Assembly (NCBI GenBank): GCA_028554645.1
Contig: JAQOOI010000070.1
Coordinates: 1,178,001-1,242,000, forward strand
DNA length: 64,000 bases
Direction: 5' to 3'
DNA from: Omphalotus guepiniiformis
Taxonomy: Eukaryota > Basidiomycota > Agaricomycetes > Agaricales > Omphalotaceae
The translations under genes were made by a program, and so were the position numbers. The notes under the pieces were generated by a model. The model did not search any database and had not been told where the DNA came from. It saw nothing but the letters and a program-made list of their open reading frames with translations. Below, piece by piece: positions 46,806 to 59,346 of this stretch (within the stretch, counting starts at the first letter, position 1; each line of letters opens with the position of its first letter).

Positions 46806-47985
46806 ATGTCCATCGCAGAAGCTCTAAAAACGCTTGCGAATTATCGCGTCCATAACACGAGAGCGTCGCAAGAAATTGTTGAGAAAGGCAACTCTCTACT
46901 CAACTCGAAGTCTGTTGCGCGACTAGGCGACGAAGGTACTGTCTGCTTGATTCGTGTCGCGTATGCTTAAAAGTTCATTCAGTACAATTTCTCTAGCATG
47001 GACGTTCTTGGAACAATTAGCACTGGCAGCTATAGATGTTGGCAAATATGAGATTGCAGATGTATGGACTCTTCTCGTTTCTACGGCCTTTGACCGTACT
47101 CGACATTGACCGAATATTGGTGTTAGGAATGCCTGAAGCAGCTGTCCACCAAGTTCCCAGAATCACCTCGAGTGGATGTTCTCACTGGAATAAGGATGGA
47201 GGCTACGGAAGATCCTGATATCGTGCTGAAATTCTACGACGAACTGCTAGAGGCTGACTCTGCCAATGCAGTAAGTACCTCAAAAATATTGACTTGCGTA
47301 TGCAGGCTTCTTCATGCCTTTCTTTCAGGCAATATGGAAGCGTCGGATCTCTGTACTATTGCGCACGGGGAAGGTGGAAAAAGCTGTCGAGGAGCTATCC
47401 GCATACCTTGACACGTTCTACTCTGACGTAGAAGGCTGGGTTCAGCTCGCAGAGATATACATTTCATGTTACCAGTGCGTATCACTCCCCTTGAGGTACT
47501 CCACCGTCTAACCAGGCTTCTCAAGGTATACTTTTGCGCTCCAGGCTTTATCCCATGCTCTTCTCCTCGCACCTCAAAATCCCTTCTATGTTCTTCAATT
47601 CGCCGAAACGGCGTATACTTCCAACGATCTCTCCCTTGCTGTCAAAATGTTCTTAGTTGTCATAGACATGTCCGAAAGAGACCTTGCACCAGACTCAATA
47701 CCCGCCGGGGTGAGCGTACGCGCTTGGTACGGCCTTAAACTTGTGAGTTCATTGAGGAATAATATGTCTTTTCAGAACTGACGAGAATCATCTGCCGTAA
47801 CACAGTGTTGTCGGAGGCTCTTGTCAGAATCATCATCACATTCACCATCGAATACGCCACTACCCAAACACCTCAAATTATTAGATGAGCTGGCGACGGA
47901 CAAGGTCATGAAAGCTTACTCGGGAAGTAAAAAAGACGCAAAGGGCAAAGATGTCGTCACAAGTTGGGTTGGCAGTGTTTCATAG
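46806..47985 (+). CDS. EMC2: ER membrane protein complex subunit 2
   Basis: Six exons: 46806-46935, 46997-47061, 47127-47270, 47329-47474, 47526-47742 and 47806-47985, giving 293 residues. The protein is helical with TPR-like repeats: a WTFLEQLALAAIDVGKYE start, then DVLTGIRMEA, the RRISVLLRTGKVEKAVEEL repeat, WVQLAEIYIS, and LAPQNPFYVLQFAE. This order matches EMC2, the cytosolic scaffold of the EMC membrane protein insertase. The length fits the family. An open frame that crosses the first introns is not used. Confidence 0.9.
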
Positions 47986-48626
47986 GGTTTATTCTATCTA
48001 TTCGCTTGCAGTAATTTTGTATCATTTTCATTTTAGTATTCTCGACGTCGTATTCTGATCTGAGCCTTGATCGGCTTCGTATTGGTTCCAGTCAGTCGCT
48101 GTCAGTCGTCGTTCACACATCAGAATTAGGTGTTCGAATCCACCCACCGGGTGCTGAGAGCCAATCTGATTCAGCTGATTTCACGGCTGTTTGTGCTGGT
48201 GGGGCTGAGGTTGACCAGGGTGCGGGCTCGACTGGCATACACGGATAGCCGTCAACCAATACGTCCGAACGTCCGCGAAAGACATAAACATCAGGACATA
48301 CATAACGCAAACAACAACTCGTGCCAAAGACGAGTCTTACTACAGATACATTCCTGAGCTCTAGTATATAATATATAAGTTATCAAGAGCCTGTAAATGG
48401 ACTAGATGGTGCGGGAGCCGGTGGTGTGATTGCAGGGATTGCGAGGTCAACGTGATGGAACAATATTAAGTAGTACAGCCTTCACAACAACGATAGAAAA
48501 TGGGGAAACATGAAAAAAAAATCATCCTAAGCGCCATAAATATAATAAATCATAGATGGATGTCACCCCGTAGACAAGACTGTCACTGAAGATAGATGAG
48601 AAGCCAAAAAAATCCAAAGATAGTAG
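47986..48626. other. Convergent intergenic region EMC2/G-alpha
   Basis: 640 bases of 3' flanks. It includes the word GTTCGAATCC at about 48132, considered and rejected as a tRNA T-arm. No gene seen. Confidence 0.4.
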
Positions 48627-50504
48627 CTACATGAGTTGCGATTTTACAAGATTCTCGCGTAAAACACCATCCCGGACTAGAGTGCGATAAGCGTACGAAT
48701 CAGCGGGAAAAAAGGGTAAACTAGGCATACCTGACTCGAGAGTCTTCGCAGTGGCTTGGGTATCCTACAGGCAGGTCTGTCAGGCATTCAACAACGTACC
48801 CATATCCCAAAATTACTCACAGTAACAGTGGTTGGGTAAATATACGATGCTCGTGGTTCCGGTGAATATGACTTGAGGATATCTTTGAACTTCTCGCGCA
48901 TATCTGCGAAGTCCGTATCAGCATCTCATATGTCGCGGGCAAACCTCACAGGCAACGATCTGCAGTTGACCACTCGACTTACACTTGACGAAGGACATAA
49001 CTTCATTCGGCCTATCGCCATAACTCGTCAAATAGTCCTTCACCAGAACCCCCTGCTTAAGTTTCCGCTTTAACAGATCGCACTTGTTCATGAAGAGGAT
49101 GAGTTGAGTCTTGGTCAGCAGCTTTGAGGAGCATATCGACCGCCATAGTAGTGTGGAGTCCTCCAATCGGTTAACGCGGTGGTCTTCTTCCAAACGCTCA
49201 TCGAAACACGACACAGGGCATAGAAAAATTATAGCGTTTGTATTCTCGAAGAATGGTAGCCACGCTGCGCGCTGTCAGATAATTTAGAATGTGTCCTTCA
49301 GGTTGAGGATTGGCGAGTGAAAGGACTGACCATTGTACGGCACCCACCGACATCGAATATCCTCCATTCCCAAGCTCCATCTATTCCTGAAAGTAACTTA
49401 CTCAGACACAATATAATCACTGATTTGAAAAGACATACGTGGCGCGTCCAATGGTGCATTCTTGAACCGCACTTTGTATTCCTGTATTCCAACTGTCCGC
49501 AGGCGTGCTCGGACAATATCGTCATCAGTCACCGTGTAATCACGAGTCGCAATACGATCTAGTTCGTTCAAAAAACTACAACTCGCCATGAGCAGCTGGA
49601 AAGCCTACATTAGCAGGTACTCACAATCCGGCCGAGTCGGGCAGTGTAAGTTTCCGACGACTAAGAGCCTTCTGAACACTGCTATCTTCCCATAGAGCTT
49701 TCATGTCGTTCTTACAATCTGCAAGCGTAGTAGTCGCCGTATCAAAGTCGGGGTCTGCGGAGACTGCTCCCCGTTTGTCTGGATTTACGACATCGCGCCA
49801 GCACCGTACGGCGAACTCTCCTTGCGTCCTCTCGATACCAGAATGGTGTGTGGGAGTATCGAAGGGCGTGGCCGCCATAGGTAGCGAAGCCTGTACTTGT
49901 TCAACACCGAGCCAGCGTTTCAGGTCAGCCTCTATACCCCGCAACGGCGCGAGTCGAATCATGAGGAGTTGATGCCGGTCGGTGAATTTGGCAGGTTCGT
50001 CGACCACGGTTTTGTCATCGTCCAAATCAAAACCGTCTCCGCTGAGCTCCGCCTCGACAACGGCGAGAATGGTGATAATAGAACGAACAATGTTGAGCTG
50101 TACAACGGCACGCCATCCATTTCTCTCCCTTTCCCAAGCAGCGGGGTCGTAGCGCATGCGGAAATCTTACGCTGGGTCAGAACGCTGGAACACACATCAG
50201 AAAGTCCCGCACTTTTCAACGTTGTGGATTTTCCTAGGAAATTCGTCAACCATCGCAGAGATTTGTGTGTCAAGACTATAAGCTAACCGCTCTCAGATTG
50301 ACCCAACAACAAAACCTTTACGGCGCTGCTATCCCTCTTCGCTATAGCTTTATGCTGCTTGATATCTTCATCTATTTCGTCGCTGATCCGCTGGGCGTCT
50401 TGCTCGCGCTTGATACGAGCAGTCGTTTGAGCTGGAGTTTCGTCTGGGGGTGGACGCATGAGCTCGGTGAACGGGTCAGTCGCATCATCAGTTGAAAAGC
50501 CCAT
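48627..50504 (-). CDS. Divergent G-protein alpha subunit, switch II Gln replaced by Cys
   Basis: Nine exons: 50504-50288, 50233-50213, 50165-49625, 49575-49421, 49386-49331, 49271-48983, 48903-48821, 48764-48731 and 48676-48627, giving 481 residues. The P-loop is GQSESGKS, switch I reads ARLRTVGI (Arg and the metal-binding Thr kept), switch II reads FDVGGCRTM, and the base-specificity motif is NKCD. The C-terminal helix reads SVRDGVLRENLV. Canonical G-alphas have Gln at the Cys position, where it positions the water for GTP hydrolysis. Insertions before the helical domain (WERERNGWRAVVQLN region) and a longer N-terminus fit the enlarged, divergent basidiomycete G-alpha group. No myristoylation-type MGxxxS context other than MGFST. 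GTP turnover is predicted to be slow. Confidence 0.88.
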
Positions 50505-50834
50505 GAAGGGTGAAGTGAAAGACTAAGATGCACAGACACGCGCCAACATTTCATCTTTACATTCGCGATGTTGTCGTAAAACTGTCACATTCATCACAGC
50601 CATCATTCGAATTATGATCCGACAACTAAATTATTATCACACTGACGATCCATTACAATCTCACGCCCTTCGATCTTCAATCTGTTGTACACTTTTATTA
50701 CAACAAGATATGTGACATTGTATTTCAAAGCTCGGTGTATAACAATTAAACTAAGTTCTTCGATGAATTGCCCTTTTTGCGGTTGCATCTATCCGACAAA
50801 TCAGCTGAAGACTAGAACAACAGATTCAAATCAC
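50505..50834. other. Spacer between G-alpha and aquaglyceroporin
   Basis: 330 bases holding the G-alpha promoter and the aquaglyceroporin 3' end. Nothing else seen. Confidence 0.4.
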
Positions 50835-52217
50835 TTACAACCTCTTTACGACATTATCATCTCCGTTGTACAGGAAAACGTCGTACAAGAAAGCAGCAAC
50901 CAATCCTCCCAATATCGGTGCCATAATAGGACACCATATCCAATATTGACTGTCACCCCAATTAGACACGAAGCAGAACCACGTTCACAAATGAAGATAT
51001 ACCTTCTAAAGGAGTACACAGGCGATCCATAACCCACCATAGATGTGAGTATTCGAGGTCCAAGATCTCTAGCGGGGTTAACGGCGAAACCTATTGTATA
51101 CCGTGAGTTATAGATAGACGTACGCAAGTTAAGGAATATTATCACCTGTCGACATCCCGATACACGATCCTATTCCGAGCAACACAATAAACAAAACCAG
51201 AGGAAGTAATCCATTGGGGGGCGGAGAATTTCCAGTGTCGGTGACTGCAAAAATGACAAAAACCAATATAGCAGCGCCCACAAACTCGGCGAAGAACGCA
51301 GAAACGTTAGACACGATGGGCAACTACACCAAGTCAAATCATTGTAACGCCGAAACGTGAAGAATGTGGCTTACGGCGAATGTCCCGAATAAACCAGCCG
51401 TCTTTAGCGTGCGCACATGAGTACCACCTTCGAAGATACTGATGGCGTTGAAATAGATTCCGTATATTATGGCTGCACCCACAATCCCCCCTAATAGTTG
51501 AGCAAATATATACCCTGGTAACAGAACTGCGTAAGAACTTTCTCTGTACTCGAGCGCCGAAACCTGAGCTCACCCGGAACCTTTCTCCATGGAAATCCGC
51601 GAAAGGTAGCCATTGCTAGGGTCACCTGGGAAAAGTCGTTAGACACATCACATCAACGCCTTGATAAATGTCTTACCGCAGGATTAATATGACCGCCAGA
51701 GTAACCACCGCTAACCCACCCTCCAATACTTAATCCTATGAAGAGGGGATTGAATTCTAGTAAAAACGAGAAGAAGTTGTAAAAACATACCGACAGCATA
51801 TCCGAACGCTATCGAAAGATATTCCTACAAATGATGTTCAAATAAGAATCTCCTATACATTTCAAGATGACATACGCCTTTTGGTGATGCCGAGACAGCA
51901 TCGTTACTTGAAAGGGTGACCTGGCAAGCACCACCAGTCCCGAAGATAACTAGCATCATAACACCTGTGAACTCCGCTGCATATTCTCTCAACGTGGTTC
52001 TGGGCGCGCAGACATATAGGTCAGCACTATACGGTCTTGAAAATGATACTAATATTACGCACCTGTACCTCCAGAGAGGTGTAGGTCTATCATCTCTTCT
52101 GTCTGTATTGCGGGCTTCTTGAGAGTTCTCGTGAAATGAATACGTAGGACGTTCGGATTTAGGGGAAGTTGGAGCTGAAGGTGCCCGGAAACTAGCATTG
52201 CGCCTCATGCTGGACAT
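50835..52217 (-). CDS. Aquaglyceroporin (MIP family)
   Basis: Multi-exon gene starting with [10 protein letters not shown] at 52217. A polar N-terminal tail of about 50 residues leads to six membrane helices. The first has [18 protein letters not shown]. The first pore box is GGHINPAVT and the second is [11 protein letters not shown]. The Asp after the second NPA is typical of glycerol-conducting channels. Other helices include [27 protein letters not shown] and [17 protein letters not shown]. The gene ends with a TAA at 50835. An exon around 51334-51573 holds the segment before helix 5. Probably a plasma-membrane glycerol and water channel. Exon ends were not all computed. Confidence 0.9.
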
Positions 52218-54178
52218 TATTGAATGTTCGAAGACAGGCGGTTGATAGCTAAGAGATAAACTCAGAACTCTGCAACTTTGCGTATGTTGACCGCTCCAAG
52301 TTATATAGACACACCGAAAAACGCATTCAAAACATCCAAGAACCGAATGGCTCGTCATTTCGATGAAATAGTTTAGGAGACGATCTTTATAAGTCAAACC
52401 CGTCACCTGTGTCGCAATCTTCCAGCGGATGAGACGTATAAGGAGACATGAGATCGCTGGTAAGACATCGCTCATTTCGAGCGAGGAAAATACCGCTGCA
52501 CAATTGACATCAGGTAAAAAAGGTTGAGATGTGTTAGAAGAACATGATGCAGGCCATGGCGAGGTGCTCTACGTTGCCGTATTATAGATGCATGAAGACC
52601 GCGTCGATATTCTAGCAGTGAGAGGAAAAAAGTTCCGAGACAGAACCCCTGCAGAGTGCTGAGACAGCACCAAAGACTTTGCTCCACGCGTCGCAGTCCA
52701 GAAGTTGAAACGGCACGGATGTTCTGCTTGGACCGTCTGCTAACAGGAACAAACAATGATCCGGAAGGATTCGGACTTCTGCAACTGCAGGAATGCCACG
52801 CAAAGGTTAATTATACTTGTATAGCTATAAAGCTGCGTTAGGAGCCTGTTTACGGACAGTATCAAATTCCTTAGAATCGTATGCAAATATCGAACAAGAG
52901 CAGGAACTTCATCCAACTTCACGTTCTTTACAGAGAGATGAGTCGGTCTCCAACTGTCTCCAAACTCTGAGTACGTTGAAGCTAAAGAGTATCATCAAGA
53001 CTTGCTATCTCTCCGAACTCGCGACTCTACACCTCCTCTTTAGCAATCACCGGTTTGTCGTCGATCAACCACACACAGGAGTGGCACATAGCATTAATTG
53101 CTGCGCAGTTTTTGAACTTTACACACCTTTCTTACTTTCGGCCCCCTTCCGCTGATTCACTGGTGACGTTCATGCGTGTAGGTTTGCTCTGCCCGGCGGC
53201 CTTGGAACTCTTACAATCAGCATGGGTCATATTCTCTTGGATTTTCCATGGCATCAAGAATAAATATCTTCGACAGTCGAAGGAAAACACTTTGTTCACG
53301 TACTTCATCATGAGTCATTCGAGTTTGCATTTTTAATAATGTTCAATCCTTGTCGAAGAAGATCCCGCCGTTATTCCGCAACACACGGGCGCCGTTGACA
53401 GGCGGTCACGAAAGCCGGTATGTAATATGTAGTCTTGTACTGGTCTTGTGTTTGAATCATTCTCGATCAACAGCTGACCACCAGCAGCGAGTTCGATTGT
53501 GGCGCAATAGATAGATACACAGCTCCGCGAAATGCGTTGAACCTCAAGGGTTCAGCTGTGATGGCAAACTATGTTGGGAACAGTCGATGAAGGTTCGAGT
53601 TCTGATAGTGCATATCAAGAAACCTTTTACCGGAAGCAATACCCACTACTCCCACTTGGCCCAGGGTAGCCTACAGCTTTCCGCCAGTATGGCTCGAGGT
53701 TCCTTCCAAATGGTCCAACGGGGTATGGAATGCCAGCCCTGTAATGGCAACAGCCCTGAATTGACAACGTACATGTATCAGTCAACCAAATGATTCTGCT
53801 GCCAACACTGACCGACAGTATTCGTATGGATACCCCCTATCCATCAGACAATGATCCTTGCTACTGACATTTTTTGCCAAGAACATTCAAGTTCCGCGCA
53901 CCTGCAAGGACCCACGAGGAAGGGATTGGACCCACAAAAAGACTTGAGGCTCTGAGTACGAGAATTACAGGTCAATAGAGCGTTAGGCATTCATCAATCC
54001 CTGTATTTTTGGTGACTATCCTATGTAGACGACTCCCAATGTCAGTATTTAGCACTCTCGATACAGGAATGCATTTCGTACCCCGAAAACAGTCGAGATA
54101 GAACAGGCTACGATACAAGAAAGAGGAACATTCGAGTGTTCGCGAAACTTGCTGCACCAATTCTAACTTCAGACCTCC
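52218..54178. other. 2-kb gene-poor stretch
   Basis: Contains short ORFs on both strands only. No family motif, TIR or RNA gene was recognised. Confidence 0.4.
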
Positions 54179-55196
54179 TCACATCGGGTAAAGTGTTTCG
54201 AACCAATCGAGACGTTCGACGCACTGAGCTAGATCATGTGGGAAGAGTTGGCCACCCTCAGGAAACATGCTCAGCAACACAAATCCAATCTGCATCGCAA
54301 CAACCAGAGTCCGTTGACTTCCCACCGATAAACCCTTGGTGAGCTCCTTCCAGAATGCTTCCGCCATCGGCTTTGTCCTATCCGTGGCTCTATCCTTCCC
54401 GCCAATAATGGGCACTGAGAGATAGCGTATGCACCAAGCATTCATGCCAAAAGGTAGAAGGCTTGCCTGCTCCCAATCAATGAGACCAACCAATTTGGAG
54501 TTTCCTTCCTTCCCATTCACGATGATCTGAGTTGGTAATGATGAGCATATGCTGTATCCCTCGCTGGCTTTCCAGCATCTCGAACACTCACGTTTCTAGC
54601 GTTGATATCGATGTGGCAAAGGGAGAGCGGCAATACTTTGAGCTGATCAGCCATACCACTGAGCTTCTCGATGCGTACTCGAACACTGTCGTCAGAAATG
54701 TCTTCTTTTTCGAGTATCTTGCGTAAACGAGGAAGGACATAATGATCGACAATGCCCGAACTATTGATGCCCAAGGAGCACTTGGTGAGGAGATGCGCCA
54801 CTTGAGTTACAACAGAGACGTCCTCGTTTAGTGACAAGTCCCCTTCACTCCATATTACACCAGGAATCAAAGGAGCGACGTAAGCAAAGTGGACTTTGGT
54901 ACACCTCGCAGCATGAACATCTGGGACGACATCTCCGAGTAAACTGCGAGCAAGTATCACTTTCGTCAGATCAATCTCGTTGTCTTTCAGTTGTACGATT
55001 GCCTCAGTTTCGTCGGACAATGTGATTATTGCAGTTCTGAGCAAGGCTGAGAGGTCAATTAGCTTTCTCGCATGATACGTTTGAGAGAACTCACCGACTA
55101 TACATTCCTTGATTCTCGTGCATTCGTGTAGAGATTGGTTGAGCTGTGAAATAGCTACTCGCGGCGGCTTGGGCTTCCTTGAGCGCCGCTGCGTTG
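54179..55196 (-). CDS. APH-like (aminoglycoside phosphotransferase family) kinase, N-terminus unresolved
   Basis: Three exons fit in phase: 55196-55095, 55046 to about 54592, and about 54531-54179. The catalytic loop reads SLCHIDINARN, the HxDxNxxN pattern, and after an intron comes the metal-binding LIDWEQASLLPFG. These are the two catalytic-domain motifs of the APH/choline kinase fold. The first exon visible starts at an acceptor, so at least one more exon with the nucleotide-binding lobe should lie upstream, perhaps within 55200-55630. Many fungal APH-fold proteins have unknown substrates. No antibiotic resistance role is implied. Confidence 0.7.
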
Positions 55197-55853
55197 CTGA
55201 GTTTTTGTATCAAAGTGGGCATAGTACAAGTTGACTATCAGATAGTTGAAAGTTCTAAAGTTCAACTACGTCGACTTGAAGAAAAGTCAACATTGGCATT
55301 AGTCAGCTTGAGCATCGAGAACTCACCTCATCTCCTTGTTACAAACAAGCATATAGGCTGAGGCCATCACTCCGAATTTCAATCTTTCTCCGCTCACGGA
55401 CTTGAAAAGTGCATCTGGTGACCCTAGCATCAAAACGTGGAAGATACTTCTGTGAGAACCTGGAGATTTGCTTGGGTTGAACCATCGCAACTGATTTTCT
55501 CGTCAACAAGCCAAAGGACACGAGTGTAAATGTCAAAGTATACGCCTCTGATCGGCGGTCCGGATCCCATACAACACGCACTGAATAGAACCAACCTGTT
55601 AGAAACGAATGGACTCCAAATGAACAAAGTACTAGTGATTGCGACTCAACAACTAAACAATTCTATGGATTTTATATACAACGACAATACACTAGGGCTC
55701 GAGGGGCTGAGCGTGAGGTGGAACTACAAACGGAGCTACGTGACTACATACTATCAAGTACAATAATTTACAAACTCAAGTACAACAAGACAAGAACCAG
55801 GACCAAAAAACTACCAAACCCAAACCCACCTGCTTACCCTGCCAACCTACACA
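55197..55853. other. Region upstream of the APH-like gene
   Basis: Minus-strand frames at 55339-55630 (for example RVLWLVDEKI) may be the missing 5' exons of the kinase, but no consistent splice path was found. Confidence 0.3.
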
Positions 55854-57902
55854 TCAAATTCTAGATTTAACAGACACAAAACTCTGACTCAAGCTCGATA
55901 TTCTACTCGAACCGGCATTCGTCTTAATATCCAACGCCGATACCTCCTCCTTCTGACTCTGAACTTGAACACCAGAAGCAGGAGCGACGCCACCAGGAAT
56001 GTCCATATTGCACGCTTCCTCCTTCTTCCTTGCAACCTCCTCCTCACTGACAATCCTCCCCCCGATTTCCTTCTCCACTTCACACGCTACCTCCGCGAGC
56101 CATACCCTCGGTGATCCCTTCCTGTTGTTTCCCTTCGAAGGAACCGAGCTTCTAACCGAGTTTGTTGATGTCGACAAAGGCGACGGCGATGGCGATGCAG
56201 GGTTGGATCTTTCGTTTCCTAAGGTAGATGAACTTGGGGATGAGGATGAAGTTGAAGCTGAAGATGTACAAGGCCGATCGCGGCCAATAAGGCTGACAAA
56301 CACGCCCTTTCCAAGCACAGGATACGAGCCAACCTGGATATCGTGTGGCTTCAGTCGTGCTTGGAGTGATGTGAGATACGGAGCTATCATCGACTCGGGT
56401 CGTCTGTAATGGCAGGTGACGAAAACATCAATCACTCTATATCTCATCAAGGACACTAAAAAGAACTTGAAGAACGCACTCTGTGAACACCTGTATTCTC
56501 AAAGGCCTCTCAATCGCCGGCGGAAGAGGGAGAAACCTCGTGAGCCCATTCAACATCTTCTGGAACAGCGCCGGGATCCCTGGAAACACGCATAATTTGC
56601 CTTCTAGACGAACCACAGGCTGTAAACGACAGCGGAGGGATGTGGGATATCAAATGAATACAGATCAGGAAACGGAACCGGAACCGGAGACCCAGAAGAA
56701 AAATAACACATACGACCCAAATATCCCTTCCCACAAACAAAACTTCGGCTTTCTCAGGAAACAAAGCCATCCGCTGCGTTGCGGCTCGTTGTTGAGGGTT
56801 TTGCGACGCAGCCCAAGCTCGATGTCGATTCATCTCATCAAGTCGTCGGAGTGTCTCGGAATGGTGAGCGAGTTTTTGATCAAAGGCTTTTGCTAATGAA
56901 GCATAGGTTATGTCTGGGAAAAGCAAGGCATACATAAATATTCTGGGAAGAGCAGTTGAAGCGTTTTTTACACCTTCTTACCATCATGTGTGGGACCGAT
57001 TCCTCCGGTAGTGATCACTAAATCGTACTTCCGGACCATACGTCTGCTAGCTTCAATGCTAAACGCAACGAGGAGGATGCCAAACAGGCGCTAAAGATGT
57101 TAAGGGACGGGTATTTACTCGTAAAAGGGGAAAGCTTTCTCATACATTTCTTGTTCTTCATCAGGTATCACCTCTACTCGTTTCCTACGACGAAAGGGTA
57201 TGTATTTAGCATATAATAGCGAGGGACAAATCGAAAAGAATGGGGTAAGATACGTACAGCTCTATACCATGGTCAAAGCAGTACTTTGCGAAATAATGAG
57301 AGTTTTTCTCCATGGTCTTTCCGTTTAGAATTTCATCACTGGATCGACGTGTCGGTTAGAGTACATAATAGATCGAAAAAATCAATTATCATGATACGAG
57401 GAAATACAGATCGCCGAGCTCACCCAATGACAATTGCAGCAGCTGTACGCACACAGTTTCCTTCCCCCAGTGGATTCTTCGGTACAGGAGATAACTCGAA
57501 CCCACTAGCAATCTCGGTACTAGCTTTCGAAGCTGACCTCACTTCATCCGTCGAATTCGGACTCGAGCTCAAACTCGTCGCGTTCAAACTACCACTCCCG
57601 CTAGCCCTCGAAGGACTTTCCGTCAATGCCTCCCTTGGGTTCATAGAATCAACTCTCCCCGCCTTTCCAACATACTTAGTAATAGACCCAGTAGAAGTAG
57701 TAGTTGGCGGTAAAGCCATAACAGCAACAAAATGAGTGCGAGATTGGTTGTGTCCAAAGTGACCGCTTGTTGCACCCGTCGTCCTTTTGGCAGTAGCTTT
57801 CGATGTCGGACTCGACGAAGCAAATGTGCTGGCTCGAGATGATCGTACGAGGTGACCGCTACCAAACGAAACCGGTCGTGAGAGCAGGTGTGCAGAAGAC
57901 AT
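55854..57902 (-). CDS. Molybdopterin-binding (MoCF) domain protein
   Basis: Multi-exon gene. Exon 1 (57902 to about 57427) encodes a Ser-rich, basic, low-complexity N-terminus that could target mitochondria, then [19 protein letters not shown], the opening of a MoCF/CinA-type domain. Next are [17 protein letters not shown] and [14 protein letters not shown], the TGGxGxxxxD signature, then [10 protein letters not shown]. Later exons hold [14 protein letters not shown] and [11 protein letters not shown]. After that comes a Ser/Pro-rich stretch with KGNNRKGSP, and a [16 protein letters not shown] segment. In fungi such domains occur alone or fused to FAD synthase; no FAD synthase half is seen here. 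Role uncertain. The junction near 56480 was not resolved. Confidence 0.8.
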
Positions 57903-58448
57903 TATTTTGCTCCTTCACACAGACAGGTCGTACATATACAACGAGGGGATGGTCGTACGATTTGAAGGGAATCAGCACGTTTATAGATAGCCAAGTAGGA
58001 AACTTATTTAAAGTTCTGCAGCTCTGGGGAAAGGCGGGGTCATTAGAGCGGAGTGAACGAGGTAAGACAGGGTTTTTTGTTGCAAGTCATGGGACACGAA
58101 GAAGCTTTACCCCAATGGAAAAAGTATGTTGGCCTTAAGCTTGTGTTGTTCTCAGAGATTGTCTTTAGCATAGGAAAAGATTAATTGGTAGTAGCCTATT
58201 CAACTTCGTCTGTAACGAATGTAAGAAGTATAGCTAGAGTCCCATCACTGTCAAAAATGATTTTTACCAGACAGCGTTTCCGTCATCAGATGTTTCGTCT
58301 CTTGATTAATGTATCATGACCAGGAACAGAATAACTAGGTCGGGTAGAACAGAACGAGAATTGAATTAACAACATGCCGGCATCCAAACAAGAGTGAAAA
58401 ACCAAAGAAGACGATATCAAAAGTGAAAAAGAAATGTGTCTAGCTCGC
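57903..58448. other. Intergenic
   Basis: About 545 bases: promoter of the MoCF gene and 3' end of the Kre9-like gene. Nothing else recognised. Confidence 0.4.
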
Positions 58449-59346
58449 TCATAGAGCCATTGCCAATGCAACAGCACCGAAAGCAACACCCATCGACAAC
58501 TTGGGGCTGCCAGCAACGACGGCCATGGCACCGTTAGATGCACTGGCAGTGACAGAGGTTGCAGACCTGGTAGCAGAGCCAGACGATCCACTGGTGGTGG
58601 AAGCCGCGGCCTTGTTAGCAGTAGCAGCAACAGCAGAAGTAGAACCGGAAGACACAGTGGATCCACCAATAGGAGCAGTAGACTGTCCATCGATCTGAGC
58701 CTGGACAGAAGAGTTGAATGTACCCGACATGCCAGCCATCCTATTAAAATCATTATAAGAGCCTGGACATTAAAGCATCCGAGACGAGACGTACGTGAAT
58801 TGTGAGGAGAAGGAAAGGGCAGGGTACTGGGTGTTGTTGGCATCCTTCAACGCCAGAGACTCGACACGAATGAAGCTATATCTCGTGCGTTAGTCGGAAT
58901 GGCTAAAGCAAATATAGCACGTCACGAAGTAGTTCTTGCCATTGGGTCCAATGGATGGATCAGGAGTGAACTGGATAGAAGAAGTAGTTGCGACATTTAC
59001 GCTAGCAACGACTTGCTGAAGCAAAGTCTAGAACAAGGCTGATCAATGTCCGGCACACCATGCACTCAGCGTCAAAACACACCTGCTGGTTCGAATTTCC
59101 AGTGTAGATGGAAACTTTAGCATTGCCAAAGTCTGCGAGACTAGGCGAGGCACCGCTGTCTTGCCATGCAATGGTAGCATTCTGTCCGCCGGTAAACGTC
59201 GAGGAGGCAGTAGGAGAGGTGATCTTGTAAATATCAAACGAGCGCTCTTAGTATACAGAGTGAGAAAAAAAGTAAGCAAAACTCACGAAAACAGTTGCGA
59301 AAGCAGAAGAGGCAAGGGCAGAAAGGAGAACGAACGAGGAGAACAT
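58449..59346 (-). CDS. Kre9/KNH-like Ser/Thr-rich GPI-anchored protein, copy 1
   Basis: Five exons: 59346-59287, 59223-59083, 59027-58921, 58875-58795 and 58740-58449, giving 226 residues. A signal peptide (SSFVLLSALASSAFA) leads to the Kre9/KNH N-terminal domain (PF10342): ITSPTASSTFTGGQNATIAW, ADFGNAKVSIYTG, then FTPDPSIGPNGKNYFV. The last exon is rich in Ser, Ala, Thr and Gly and ends in a hydrophobic tail (GVAFGAVALAMAL), the plan of a GPI-anchored wall protein. The family takes part in or accompanies beta-glucan wall assembly. Precise role unknown. Confidence 0.87.

Noticed and set aside
48128..48145. GTTCGAATCC word that looks like a tRNA B box
   Set aside because: The T-stem pairs only as four bases around an eight-base loop, and no A box or acceptor stem was found upstream.
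57286..57735. 149-residue plus-strand ORF
   Set aside because: Antisense shadow of exon 1 of the MoCF gene, without independent motifs or promoter.
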